This document shows positions 17,230-25,353 of a DNA stretch of 64,000 nt, piece after piece. A program made the translations under genes and the position numbers. The notes under the pieces are model-generated. The model saw only the letters and a program-made list of their open reading frames with translations. It had not been told where the DNA came from and did no database searches. The stretch lies in the NCBI GenBank assembly GCA_002478265.1, contig DLNC01000040.1:46256-110255 (forward strand). The letters are read 5' to 3'. This DNA is from Syntrophaceae bacterium UBA7520. GTDB lineage: Bacteria > Desulfobacterota > Syntrophia > Syntrophales > Smithellaceae. Positions within the stretch are counted from its first letter, which is position 1. Every line of letters starts with the position of its first letter.

Positions 17230-18954
17230 TCAGTATACGGCGATATTAGCCGCCCAAACCTCCTGCAGTAATCCGCGCATTTCCTGATCAATATTGAAGT
17301 CAATCAGGAAAATGTCCTTATCGGTTTTAATTTTTGTTCCGTTGAAACCCAGCGTGAATGGGGCTTGCTTCATATCCGGTCCGGAAAAGGAAAAATAACC
17401 GGGAACAAAGGCAATGTTTAAATTGCTTAAAACAGTTTCCATGATTTTTTTGGGATTTTCGCCGTCCCTGATATAGATAAGCTTGTTGCCGGCTTGAGTC
17501 AGCGCTTCGACAAATTGGGCGGACAATTCACGCGAATAAATTACGTAGGTGACGTCACCCTGTTTGGCCACAATATCCGTCTTGATGGAAAGGTTAATGC
17601 CGTCTCTGGCCGTGTCGAATATCTTAACATCAACGTCTTTTTCGGCGTTCACCCCGCAGTTGGTCAAAAGAGCGTAGGCAAAATCTTTCGCCGAGTTGGT
17701 GGGATATGTTATCATCGGCGGCAGGGAATATATTTCTTCCGGTTTTCCGACAATGCCGTTGGCTGCGGATATTTCCGTGATGATCAAACCGTTGCGCCGC
17801 GCGTAGTTTTTTAGCGATTTAGGGAAAAGAGGACCGTCGTCATAGAGAATGCGCAATCCCTGTGAGAGGGGAGGGGACTGCATGCCGTCAGTGCGCGAAA
17901 TAAGCCAGTCGACAAAAAATTCAGCCGTAAGGCCGCTACCTATCGTTAGCGGCTTATTTTGTCTGATCATGGTGTAGTTTTTCAGAGAACCGAAAATTTT
18001 TCTCAGCACCACGATAACGTCGTCTTTCGGGTCAACCTTGACTAAAATAAAGTTTGTCCAGTTATCGCTGATGATTTTTTTCAGATTATCCGGAGCCCGG
18101 TTTTCCAGATCAAGAAACATTGTGGTGCCGTTGTCAAATTCGATTACGGGCATTTTGGCACAATCGATGGTTATCTGTCCGGTTTTCGGTATCGGCAGGT
18201 AATAATTTCCGGTGGAAGTGACCGAAGCGTTCATCTGCGAAAGAACCTGTTTGATTACGGCCAGGCGCGCCTCAGGCGGCATGGATATTTTTTCTTTGGC
18301 CTCCTCTGTTTCCTGGCGGTCCATGCTTTTTTCGATTAACTTATCCTCGTCATCCGGGAAAGTTTTTCTGCCGGCTACCGCGATGTAATCTTTCGCGGGC
18401 AGTTTCAACGCGTCGCCGGCGTAGATGCGGTTGATATCTTTTATCTGCGGATTCATGGATTTTATCAGGTTCATTGATCCTTTTACGTCAGCGGTTTCTT
18501 TCAATTCACGAACAACAATTCTGTATAATGTATCGCCGCTCTTGATGACGTACGTGCTGGTAGCGCTTGCCCGCGGAATTTGAGGCGCTTCCGCGCGTCT
18601 TTGCATCTCCAGGGTCGGAAGAGTGAGTTCTTGCGCTCCCTGATCTGTCGGCCTGCCGGGAAGAATTAGCTTTTGCCCAACACGTAATTTATTTACATCT
18701 TCGATGTCCGGATTCAGTTCCTGGATGAGACGGTAGTTATCTGCCAGATCTTCATCTCTGATGCCGGGGATATGTCTGACAATGGTAGAAAGAATGTCGC
18801 CTTTTTTTACAATATACACATACGTGTTTTCTTTGGAAATAGCTGTTTTTCTTAAGGTTATCTGCGCGGTGTCTTCTTTGGCGTACAAATTTGGAGATGA
18901 AAAGGCGGCCAGCAGTACGAAAGCGAATGTTACTCCCAATAATTTCCTGATCAT
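17230..18954 (-). CDS. Secreted protein with two LysM domains and a long unknown C-terminal region
   Basis: 574 residues from the ATG with AGGGGG upstream; a GTG six codons earlier is less likely. A signal peptide covers about residues 1-25. LysM 1 (about 44-105, YIVKKGDILSTIVRH) and LysM 2 (about 135-195, YVIKSGDTLYRIV) each have a long insert between the first and second helix. The remaining 370 or so residues match nothing I can name; they look globular with alternating strands and helices. Peptidoglycan binding is a family inference; any enzymatic role is unknown. Confidence 0.8.
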   Translation of the reverse strand: MIRKLLGVTFAFVLLAAFSSPNLYAKEDTAQITLRKTAISKENTYVYIVKKGDILSTIVRHIPGIRDEDLADNYRLIQELNPDIEDVNKLRVGQKLILPGRPTDQGAQELTLPTLEMQRRAEAPQIPRASATSTYVIKSGDTLYRIVVRELKETADVKGSMNLIKSMNPQIKDINRIYAGDALKLPAKDYIAVAGRKTFPDDEDKLIEKSMDRQETEEAKEKISMPPEARLAVIKQVLSQMNASVTSTGNYYLPIPKTGQITIDCAKMPVIEFDNGTTMFLDLENRAPDNLKKIISDNWTNFILVKVDPKDDVIVVLRKIFGSLKNYTMIRQNKPLTIGSGLTAEFFVDWLISRTDGMQSPPLSQGLRILYDDGPLFPKSLKNYARRNGLIITEISAANGIVGKPEEIYSLPPMITYPTNSAKDFAYALLTNCGVNAEKDVDVKIFDTARDGINLSIKTDIVAKQGDVTYVIYSRELSAQFVEALTQAGNKLIYIRDGENPKKIMETVLSNLNIAFVPGYFSFSGPDMKQAPFTLGFNGTKIKTDKDIFLIDFNIDQEMRGLLQEVWAANIAVY

Positions 18955-19098
18955 TTTAATTTCCCCCTGCACCCAAGAGAGTAAAATAAAATTGTCAAAA
19001 TATATTAATAAATTACTTTAAATATAAATAAAAGTCAAACACTTATAGGGGTAAGATTGAAGGTTTTTCGCGAAAAAATCAGGCAGGCACAAGTAAAA

Positions 19099-19968
19099 TT
19101 AAATAACTTTTTTCATGGCGGCAATGGCCACTTCCAGTTGCTCGTCGTCCGGTTCGCGTGTGGTGATTTTCTGGAGCGCCAGGCCCGGCCAGCTCAGCGC
19201 TCTGACGAGACGAGAATGGCTGTATTTTCCCGTAAAGCGTATCGCTTCGTAAGAAATTCCAGCGATAATTGGCATCAGCATGAGCTTAAAAGCGACGCGG
19301 TGGAGAAAATCCGGCCGGCCCAGCAGGGAAAAAACGAGGATGGAGACAATCATGACGAATAAAATAAAGCTTGTCCCGCAGCGCGGATGGCGGGTGGAGA
19401 AATCTTTCACGTTTTGGACGTTAAGTTCCTGGCCGTTTTCCCAGGCAAAGACGGTTTTGTGCTCCGCTCCGTGATACATATAGACGCGGCGCATGTCCGC
19501 CATTAAAAGCGTGGAGGCCAGAAAGCATAGAAAGATGAACATACGGAAGCATCCTTCCAAGAAGTTCAAAAGTAAAACGCTGTCGATGAAGGGCTTGATC
19601 TGCGTGAAGAAAAACGCGGGCACAACGATAAAGAAAAAAATGGCCACGGCAAAACTTACAACAAAAGAAAGATACATTTCCCAGTCTTTTGGTTTTCTTT
19701 CTTCTTCGGCCAGGGCGACTTCGGCGGAAAACATCAGCGCCTTGATGCCCACAAACATCATTTCAAAAAGCGTAACCGTGCCCCGAATGAACATCCAGCC
19801 CAGCAATTTATAGCGCTTGGTCAGCGAAACATACTCGCGCTCCTGGAAAACGATTTCCTTGTTTGGCGCGCGCACAGCCGCGGCGATTTTATTGCCGTGG
19901 CGCATCATTACTCCTTCGATGATTGCCTGACCGCCGGCGATATCCTCTTTCTGTGGTTTTTCGTTCAT
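19099..19968 (-). CDS. DUF1385 (YqhQ-like) integral membrane protein
   Basis: 289 residues with an AGAGAAGAA ribosome site before the ATG. It opens with the DUF1385 signature GGQAIIEGVMMRH, followed by membrane segments at roughly residues 105-130, 140-165, 205-225 and 235-255, and the conserved YMYHGAEHKTVFAWENG with two histidines. The family is widespread in bacteria that also carry a long peptide-chain-release-factor region, but no biochemical function is established. Here it has no such neighbour. Confidence 0.88.
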   Translation of the reverse strand: MNEKPQKEDIAGGQAIIEGVMMRHGNKIAAAVRAPNKEIVFQEREYVSLTKRYKLLGWMFIRGTVTLFEMMFVGIKALMFSAEVALAEEERKPKDWEMYLSFVVSFAVAIFFFIVVPAFFFTQIKPFIDSVLLLNFLEGCFRMFIFLCFLASTLLMADMRRVYMYHGAEHKTVFAWENGQELNVQNVKDFSTRHPRCGTSFILFVMIVSILVFSLLGRPDFLHRVAFKLMLMPIIAGISYEAIRFTGKYSHSRLVRALSWPGLALQKITTREPDDEQLEVAIAAMKKVI

Positions 19969-20119
19969 TGCTATTCTTCTCTTGCGCAAAAATTGTTCGG
20001 CGTCGAGCCTACTTATAGTATTTATGATACAGTGTCAAACACCATTTGCAAAATGCAGGTTGCAAGATTGAGTTCCGATGATATAATGCCTGTGTTTGCT
20101 AAATACAGGAGGGTTAGCG

Positions 20120-20338
20120 ATGGCTTCCATTGATTCATCAAATGTTTTCATCAAGGAATTTCAGGAGCGATATGAAAAAAAGATGCGCGAAAAGGAAATA
20201 GAAATACTAGAACATTGGAAATCTCAGCTCGACAGGATAATTGCCATGCGGCCGGATAGCATCGCGTCATTGCAGACGCAGGTCGCCAAAATCGCGGAGA
20301 TGATGGCCAATCGCCTTAAAATACTGAAAAAGGGATAG
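20120..20338 (+). CDS. Small coiled-coil protein of unknown function
   Basis: 72 residues starting at the ATG with an AGGAGG 7 bases upstream. The composition is charged and helical (QERYEKKMREKEIEILEHW), with no cysteines, signal peptide or membrane segment. It is followed 2 bases later by the HD-domain gene, so they are co-transcribed. I do not recognise the family; the strong ribosome site and tight spacing support a real gene. Confidence 0.7.
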   Translation: MASIDSSNVFIKEFQERYEKKMREKEIEILEHWKSQLDRIIAMRPDSIASLQTQVAKIAEMMANRLKILKKG

Positions 20339-20340
20339 CG

Positions 20341-20916
20341 ATGGAACGTATTGCGGATTTTTTATTTGAAGTGGGGATGCTCAACAAAACACCGCGCACC
20401 GGTTATCAGTTTCTGGGCAGCGGCAATGAATCGGTGGCGGAGCATATCTTGCGCACCCTGTATGTGGGCTACGCGCTATGCAAGATGGACAAAACGCTTG
20501 ATGAACCGCTGGTTTTGAAAATGTGCCTTTTTCACGATTTGCCGGAGGCGCGCACCGGCGACATGAATTACGTCAATAAAAAATATGTGCAGGTTGATGA
20601 GGATAAGGCCGTCCGGGAGCTGACGGAAGATATTTCTTTCGGCGCCGAAATAAAGAAAGCGATTGATCAGTTTAACCGCCGTGATTCAAAAGAAGCGCTG
20701 ACGGTTATGGACGCCGATCAGTTAGCCCTGATCCTGCAGCTTAAGGAATACGGCGATCTGGGCAATAAATACGCCGCGGAATGGATAGACTACGCGATAA
20801 AGCGATTAAGCACGGAAAACGGCAAAAAGCTGGCCGAGAAGATTATCCAGACCGATTTTTCCCACTGGTGGTTCAAGGAAAAGAGCGACTGGTGGATAAA
20901 CGGCAATAAAAAGTAG
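20341..20916 (+). CDS. HD-domain hydrolase, HDDC2/YfbR-like
   Basis: 191 residues. Metal ligands of the HD superfamily are visible: H in SVAEHILRT near 37, HD in CLFHDLPEARTGD near 65-66 and a later Asp in VMDADQLAL near 123. This arrangement matches HDDC2/YfbR 5'-deoxynucleotidases, which hydrolyse dNMPs to nucleosides; the substrate is inferred. It starts immediately after the small coiled-coil gene, and an AAGGG overlaps that gene's end. The W-rich C-terminus (HWWFKEKSDWW) is unusual but compatible. Confidence 0.85.
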   Translation: MERIADFLFEVGMLNKTPRTGYQFLGSGNESVAEHILRTLYVGYALCKMDKTLDEPLVLKMCLFHDLPEARTGDMNYVNKKYVQVDEDKAVRELTEDISFGAEIKKAIDQFNRRDSKEALTVMDADQLALILQLKEYGDLGNKYAAEWIDYAIKRLSTENGKKLAEKIIQTDFSHWWFKEKSDWWINGNKK

Positions 20917-20946
20917 CTGATCTCAAAACTGAGAAAGGAAAGCAGC

Positions 20947-21384
20947 ATGATTAAAAAGGCAATATATATGTTAGCCGCCATATTGATGATAGCTGTTCTT
21001 GCCGGTTGTGGCTTGCCTTCAGGAACTGCGGTTATTGACCGGCCCGATGAATATGCGAAGACGTTCGAGGCAAAAGAAGAAATAGTTCTACGGGCGATTG
21101 CCGCTGTTTTCCGCGAAAAAGAAATGGGCACCAACGTGGCCATCAACAGAGCGGAAAAAATCGTGACCACGGATTACCTCACTAGGGAAGGCTGGCGGAC
21201 GCGCAGCATCGCGCGGGTGCGTCAGATCAACTGGAAAGAAAGCGAGGTGATTCTCACCGTGATCACGGAAAGACAGTCCAAAACGGGTTGGCAGATGCGC
21301 CGCTTGCTGGGCAAGGAGCAATATGACAATGCCTTTGACGCTATCGAAATGAAAATCTATGAAGAAATGGCTAAAAGAGAATAA
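20947..21384 (+). CDS. Small lipoprotein of unknown function
   Basis: 145 residues with a clear lipoprotein signal peptide: hydrophobic stretch 7-20 and lipobox LAGC (C21). The mature part is a compact alpha/beta domain of about 120 residues with an Arg-rich strand (VRQINWKESEVILTVITER). GAAAGGA precedes the ATG. It lies 30 bases after the HD gene and 21 bases before mscL. No family is recognised; envelope location is the only supported statement. Confidence 0.75.
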   Translation: MIKKAIYMLAAILMIAVLAGCGLPSGTAVIDRPDEYAKTFEAKEEIVLRAIAAVFREKEMGTNVAINRAEKIVTTDYLTREGWRTRSIARVRQINWKESEVILTVITERQSKTGWQMRRLLGKEQYDNAFDAIEMKIYEEMAKRE

Positions 21385-21405
21385 TCGTGAAGGAAAGGAG
21401 GTAAT

Positions 21406-21822
21406 ATGGATCCCAAGAAAAAAGTTTCAGCGATATTTGATGAGTTTAAAAATTTCGCGCTGAAAGGCAATGTGGTTGATCTGGCCATCGGCGTAATCAT
21501 CGGCGCCGCGTTCGGCAAGATTGTCGATTCGCTGGTCAAACATCTTATCATGCCCGCCATCAGCGTGCTTTTGCCCGGTGAACAGGGATATCTGGCCTGG
21601 AAATGGGTGATAAATGGCAAGGAAATTCCCTATGGCCTTTTTATCGGCGAAATCGTCAATTTCCTGATCATTGCGGTGGCGTTGTATATTTTTATCGTAA
21701 AATTTTTGGGCATGATTATGAAGACGAAGAAAGAGGAAGCGGCCGCGCCGCCGCCGCCCACCAAGGATCAGCAGTTACTTGCCGAAATCCGTGATTTGCT
21801 CAAAGCAAGGCAGGGCGCCTAG
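21406..21822 (+). CDS. mscL: Large-conductance mechanosensitive channel MscL
   Basis: Inner membrane pentameric channel that opens on membrane tension to release solutes during osmotic downshock. 138 residues; the N-terminal amphipathic helix is followed by the pore-lining M1 with GNVVDLAIGVIIGAAFGKI. M2 lies at about 82-105, and a charged tail with AAAPPPPTKDQQLL ends in the cytoplasmic helix bundle. A perfect AGGAGG precedes the ATG. Confidence 0.97.
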   Translation: MDPKKKVSAIFDEFKNFALKGNVVDLAIGVIIGAAFGKIVDSLVKHLIMPAISVLLPGEQGYLAWKWVINGKEIPYGLFIGEIVNFLIIAVALYIFIVKFLGMIMKTKKEEAAAPPPPTKDQQLLAEIRDLLKARQGA

Positions 21823-21904
21823 AAACATCTCCAAAAGAAGCAGCAGGGATTTGCGATTTGTGGCCAGGCAATACCCTGTTTGCTTATTGTCTTGCCCGTA
21901 AAAT

Positions 21905-22966
21905 ATGAAGCAACCAAAGAATGCGAAAATGGGAAACGATGTCCTTTTATATTTAGGGAAGAACATGGCATCGATTATTCTCAACCGTCCCAAAAGCATA
22001 AACAGCCTGAATGTATCCATGGTGGAGGCTATCACCGGATATCTGGAAGAAGCCGCAGAAAATAGCGCGTGTAAATTTATTCTTTTTTACGGCCTGGGCC
22101 AAAAAGGATTCTGCGCGGGAGGCGATGTGAAAGATCTGGCCAAAAAAGCTTTGGCCGGACGCTTCGCTGAAGTCAATTTATTTTATCGGAAAGAATATGC
22201 GATGGATCAGCTGGTGCATGATTTCCCCAAACCCGTGGTGGTGATTGCCGATGGCGTAACGATGGGAGGGGGTTTGGGTATTGCCGCCGGCGCGGATATA
22301 GTTATCGCCACCGAGCGCACGCGCATGGCCATGCCGGAGGCCAGGATCGGTTTTTTCCCTGATGTCGGGGCGACCGGCTGGCTTTTTTCCCGTTGCCCCC
22401 GGGGCTATCCGGAGTATTTAGGGCTCACCGGCTATGAAATGAAAGGAAAAGAATGCGTCCGGTTGGGGCTGGCCACACATTATGCCGAAAGCGCCGCTTT
22501 GCCGCGGATTGTATCGCTGATGGAAAATTATGTGTATGATCACCGCCGCAAGTCAGTTAGTGCGGATATCCTGCAGCTGTTATCTGCTTATTTAAATAGT
22601 GATATACCGGCTAACACGGAAATGGACAAATGGGTAAAGAAATACTTTGAAGGCAAAGACAATTTAAAAGAGATTATTGAATTATTGCGTAACTGCAGTG
22701 AAGAAGAACAACTATGCGCGGATGTTTTTGCGGGTCTCGCGCAGAGATCGCCGACCGCGCTGGTTTTGACCCTGAAACTGCTGCGTCATAATGAAGGCAA
22801 GGATCTTGCTGATGTTTTTGATACGGAACTCAAAGCGGCACAATTCATCGCGCGTCATCCTGATTATATCGAGGGTGTCCGAGCGAGACTAATCGATAAA
22901 GACGATAAACCTCGTTGGAGGCCCGATAATTTAGATGCGGTAAGCCTCACCGGGTTGGAACTGTGA
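21905..22966 (+). CDS. Crotonase-family enzyme, 3-hydroxyisobutyryl-CoA hydrolase-like
   Basis: 353 residues. The oxyanion-hole loops read KGFCAGGDVKDL near 75 and GVTMGGGLGIAAGADIV near 115-130. The following MPEARIGFFPDVGATG, with Glu and Asp at the HIBCH catalytic positions, and the length favour the 3-hydroxyisobutyryl-CoA hydrolase subgroup over simple enoyl-CoA hydratases (about 260 residues). That would hydrolyse an acyl-CoA thioester in valine breakdown, but no other valine genes are nearby, so substrate is open. The ribosome site is weak; an in-frame ATG 24 bases downstream is an alternative. Confidence 0.82.
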   Translation: MKQPKNAKMGNDVLLYLGKNMASIILNRPKSINSLNVSMVEAITGYLEEAAENSACKFILFYGLGQKGFCAGGDVKDLAKKALAGRFAEVNLFYRKEYAMDQLVHDFPKPVVVIADGVTMGGGLGIAAGADIVIATERTRMAMPEARIGFFPDVGATGWLFSRCPRGYPEYLGLTGYEMKGKECVRLGLATHYAESAALPRIVSLMENYVYDHRRKSVSADILQLLSAYLNSDIPANTEMDKWVKKYFEGKDNLKEIIELLRNCSEEEQLCADVFAGLAQRSPTALVLTLKLLRHNEGKDLADVFDTELKAAQFIARHPDYIEGVRARLIDKDDKPRWRPDNLDAVSLTGLEL

Positions 22967-22974
22967 AACTAAAC

Positions 22975-23163
22975 TTATTTTTCCGCGTTGCGTTTGCCGA
23001 AAAACCTGGTCAGAAAATCAGCATCTTTAGGGGACAGATCAAATTTGAACACGGCATCTTCAATCAGTATGGAAAGAGGTTCATTGTTTTTTTCTTCCAG
23101 TTGCGCCGATATCCACTTTACCGCCTTTTTTACGTCTTCCCCTTCCGGCATTATTGTCGCCAT
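22975..23163 (-). CDS. Small conserved protein of unknown function
   Basis: 62 residues with AGGGAG upstream of the ATG. The pattern (A)TIMPEGEDVKKAVKWIS, then FDLSPKDADFL near the end, resembles a short protein I associate with deltaproteobacterial genomes, but I cannot name it. It is divergent from the flavin reductase gene across a 199-base regulatory region and convergent with the crotonase gene. No cysteines or membrane segments. Translation is supported by the ribosome site and sensible composition. Confidence 0.65.
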   Translation of the reverse strand: MATIMPEGEDVKKAVKWISAQLEEKNNEPLSILIEDAVFKFDLSPKDADFLTRFFGKRNAEK

Positions 23164-23210
23164 ATGATGAAACTCCCTGAAAAATATAAATTTATTTACA
23201 AATCAAAAAA

Positions 23211-23222
23211 CAACATATGTTG
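23211..23222. promoter_or_regulatory. Perfect 12-base palindrome in the divergent regulatory region
   Basis: CAACATATGTTG reads the same on both strands. It lies 48 bases upstream of the minus-strand gene and about 140 bases before the flavin reductase gene. Candidate regulator site; the protein is unknown. Confidence 0.35.
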
Positions 23223-23235
23223 CTGAATAATGCTA

Positions 23236-23256
23236 TATGGCAAGTATAATGCCATA
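23236..23256. promoter_or_regulatory. Dyad around a TATAAT box, candidate operator of the flavin reductase-rubrerythrin pair
   Basis: TATGGCA (23236-23242) and TGCCATA (23250-23256) are 7-base perfect arms separated by 7 bases. The spacer and arm contain TATAAT (23245-23250) in the plus orientation, so a repressor here would cover a -10 box. Upstream TTGCTG (23220-23225) leaves a 19-base spacer, which is long, so promoter identity is uncertain. Confidence 0.4.
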
Positions 23257-23279
23257 AAAAAAGGTAAAAATCATTATAT

Positions 23280-23307
23280 TTGACTTAAAATAATTAATAA
23301 CTAAATT
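23280..23307 (+). promoter_or_regulatory. Candidate promoter of the flavin reductase-rubrerythrin pair
   Basis: TTGACT (23280-23285), a 16-base spacer and TAAATT (23302-23307), 55 bases before the flavin reductase start. The -35 matches 5 of 6 and the -10 matches 4 of 6. Confidence 0.4.
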
Positions 23308-23362
23308 TAAAGGGCTGAAGTCAAAAATATCGGTCGGTTTGAAAAAAAGGAAAGGTGATGCC

Positions 23363-23929
23363 ATGAAAAAATCATTCGGGCCCAAAACCCTTGTTTTTGC
23401 CACGCCGGTCTGGGTAATCGGAACTTATGATAAAGAAGGAAGACCCAATGCCGCCACCGTGGCTTGGGGCGGTGTCTGTAGTTCCAAGCCCGCTGCTGTG
23501 GCTATATCGTTGAGGAAATCGAGATATACCTACGAAAATCTTGTTGAGCGCCGAGCTTTTACAGTAAATGTTCCTAGCGCTGAACAGGTGAAAATAGCCG
23601 ATTATTGCGGCATAACTTCCGGCAGAAAAGAAGACAAATTTGCCCGCTCGGGAATTACCGCGGTGAAAAGCGAATTGGTTGACGCCCCGTATATCAAGGA
23701 ATTTCCGATGGTATTGGAATGCAAACTTATGCAGACGATAGAGGCAGGCATTCACACGCATTTTATCGGAGAAATACTTGATGTAAAAGTTGATGAAAAC
23801 ATGCTTAATGCCGAAGGACTTCCGGACATTTATAAGATAAATCCATTTATCTATGGTCCCGAAATTCAGGGATATTACGGTCTGGGCGCGTATCTGGGGC
23901 GCGCTTTTTCCGTGGGAAAAGACATATAA
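23363..23929 (+). CDS. Flavin reductase family (flavoredoxin-like) FMN protein
   Basis: 188 residues starting at the ATG after a GGAAAGGTGATG ribosome site. The FMN-binding split-barrel is recognised from TPVWVIGTYDKEGRPNAATV, then WGGVCSSKPAAVAISL and YENLVERRAFTVNVP, as in flavoredoxins of sulfate reducers and relatives. It probably passes electrons via FMN. It sits 31 bases before rubrerythrin, so a role as electron donor in peroxide or oxygen defence is plausible (inference). Partners and reductant are not visible. Confidence 0.88.
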   Translation: MKKSFGPKTLVFATPVWVIGTYDKEGRPNAATVAWGGVCSSKPAAVAISLRKSRYTYENLVERRAFTVNVPSAEQVKIADYCGITSGRKEDKFARSGITAVKSELVDAPYIKEFPMVLECKLMQTIEAGIHTHFIGEILDVKVDENMLNAEGLPDIYKINPFIYGPEIQGYYGLGAYLGRAFSVGKDI

Positions 23930-23960
23930 AATTAATTAATAAAGAGAAAGGAGATAAGCA

Positions 23961-24539
23961 ATGGGAAAATCGATTAAAGGCACGAAAACAGAAAAAAACT
24001 TACTGGCTGCATTTGCCGGAGAATCTCAGGCAAGAAATAGATACACTTATTTCGCCAGCGCCGCGAAAAAAGAAGGTTATGAGCAGATTTCCAGATTTTT
24101 CCTGGAAACGGCGGAAAATGAAAAAGAACACGCCAAGGTATTTTTCCAATATCTGGAAGGCGGCGAGGTGGAGATTGTTGCCGGTTATCCTGCTGGCGTG
24201 ATCGGCAATACCCGCCAGAATCTGGAAGCCGCCGCGGACGGCGAAAAAATGGAGTGGAGCACGCTCTACGCTGATTTTGCTAAGATCGCGAAGGAAGAGG
24301 GGTTTGATGAAGTAGCGCGATCTTTCGAGCAGATTGCCAAGGTGGAAATGTTCCATGAAAAGCGCTACCGCAAGTTGGCGAAAAATATCGACGATCAGGA
24401 AGTATTTAAAAAGAAGGCGACCACAAAATGGCACTGCATCAATTGCGGCTTTGTCTACGAAGGGACAGAAGCGCCCAAGGAATGCCCGGCCTGTCGTCAT
24501 CCGCAGTCTTTCTACGAAGTGCTGGCGGAAAACTATTAA
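23961..24539 (+). CDS. rbr: Rubrerythrin
   Basis: Anaerobe peroxidase that reduces hydrogen peroxide to water. The N-terminal four-helix bundle has the di-iron Glu/His ligands in FAGESQARNRYTYF, ETAENEKEHAKVFF and IAKVEMFHEKRY. The C-terminal rubredoxin domain has the CxxC pairs in HCINCGFVY and CPACRHP holding one Fe. 192 residues is full length. GAAAGGAG precedes the ATG. A strong terminator follows 26 bases after the stop, closing the flavin reductase-rubrerythrin unit. Confidence 0.97.
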   Translation: MGKSIKGTKTEKNLLAAFAGESQARNRYTYFASAAKKEGYEQISRFFLETAENEKEHAKVFFQYLEGGEVEIVAGYPAGVIGNTRQNLEAAADGEKMEWSTLYADFAKIAKEEGFDEVARSFEQIAKVEMFHEKRYRKLAKNIDDQEVFKKKATTKWHCINCGFVYEGTEAPKECPACRHPQSFYEVLAENY

Positions 24540-24565
24540 TATCTGAATTCAATCTTAACAAAAAT

Positions 24566-24599
24566 ACAGCTCGCGTCGTGAAGAACGAGCTGTTTTTTT
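24566..24599 (+). terminator. Intrinsic terminator after rubrerythrin
   Basis: Eight-base perfect stem ACAGCTCG (24566-24573) with CGAGCTGT (24586-24593), 12-base loop, followed by six further T residues. Confidence 0.88.
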
Positions 24600-24659
24600 A
24601 TGCACTTCTACATGCTCATTTTCGGAGGCGCATTCGCTCATCTTTGCAACCGGTTATGC

Positions 24660-24688
24660 TTGACAGTAGGCGGAAAATGCCCTAAATT
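24660..24688 (+). promoter_or_regulatory. Candidate promoter of the GerMN/EF-G pair
   Basis: Perfect TTGACA (24660-24665), 17-base spacer, TAAATT (24683-24688), 32 bases before the GerMN-protein ATG and after the rubrerythrin terminator. Confidence 0.55.
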
Positions 24689-24720
24689 GGCGAAGTTTTT
24701 TTCAGGGAGACAAGAGGATT

Positions 24721-25344
24721 ATGACAACAAAGAAGCAGCTGCGCGCCGCCGCGATCAAGGGACACAAAAAAAAGAAATCGACAAGAATGATTTATCTCTT
24801 GGTTATTCTTGGCTCCATATTTCTGGTGCTGGTAATATTTTTCGTGCTTTTATTCAGCGCGCTTTTTCCCGCGGTAAATGAAGATGCGGGCAAGAAAAAG
24901 GAAAGAGTAACAGCCATTATTTATTTTTCCGACCGTCAGGAACGCTTCTTGATGCCCGAGACGCGCTATGTCGTGAAAGAAGAAAATCCGTCTCTTCAGG
25001 CGAAAGAAATAGTCAGGGCGCTGCTGGATGGTTCTAAAACCGGCCTGGTGAATACTTTTCCCGCGGATGTTCGCCTGAAAGAAATAATCATTGACAAGTT
25101 TGGCACGGCTTTTGTCGATTTTGACGACAGCCTGATCAAGCTTCATCCAGGAGGATCCGCGGCTGAGATGGCTTCAGTATATTCCTTGGTAAATTCGCTG
25201 ACCAAAAACGTTGATTCGGCCAAGCGCGTAAAAATACTCATAAATGGCGGGGAGATACAATCTCTAAAAGGGCATATATCCACGAAAAACGCCTTTCATC
25301 CAGATCCGGAACTGATTGTAAAAGCACAGGAAGGAAAGAGCTGA
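24721..25344 (+). CDS. Membrane-anchored GerMN-domain protein
   Basis: 207 residues. A Lys-rich cytoplasmic tail of about 22 residues is followed by one membrane segment (about 24-48) and an extracytoplasmic GerMN domain from about residue 60 to 185. The domain's conserved pattern is SLQAKEIVRALLDG, then FVDFDDSLIKLHPGGSAAE and a final VKILINGGEIQSLKGH. GerMN domains are found in spore germination lipoproteins and in many non-sporeformers, where their role is unclear. AAGAGGA precedes the ATG. The EF-G gene starts 9 bases after the stop, so they are co-transcribed. Confidence 0.85.
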   Translation: MTTKKQLRAAAIKGHKKKKSTRMIYLLVILGSIFLVLVIFFVLLFSALFPAVNEDAGKKKERVTAIIYFSDRQERFLMPETRYVVKEENPSLQAKEIVRALLDGSKTGLVNTFPADVRLKEIIIDKFGTAFVDFDDSLIKLHPGGSAAEMASVYSLVNSLTKNVDSAKRVKILINGGEIQSLKGHISTKNAFHPDPELIVKAQEGKS

Positions 25345-25353
25345 TTTTTTGTT

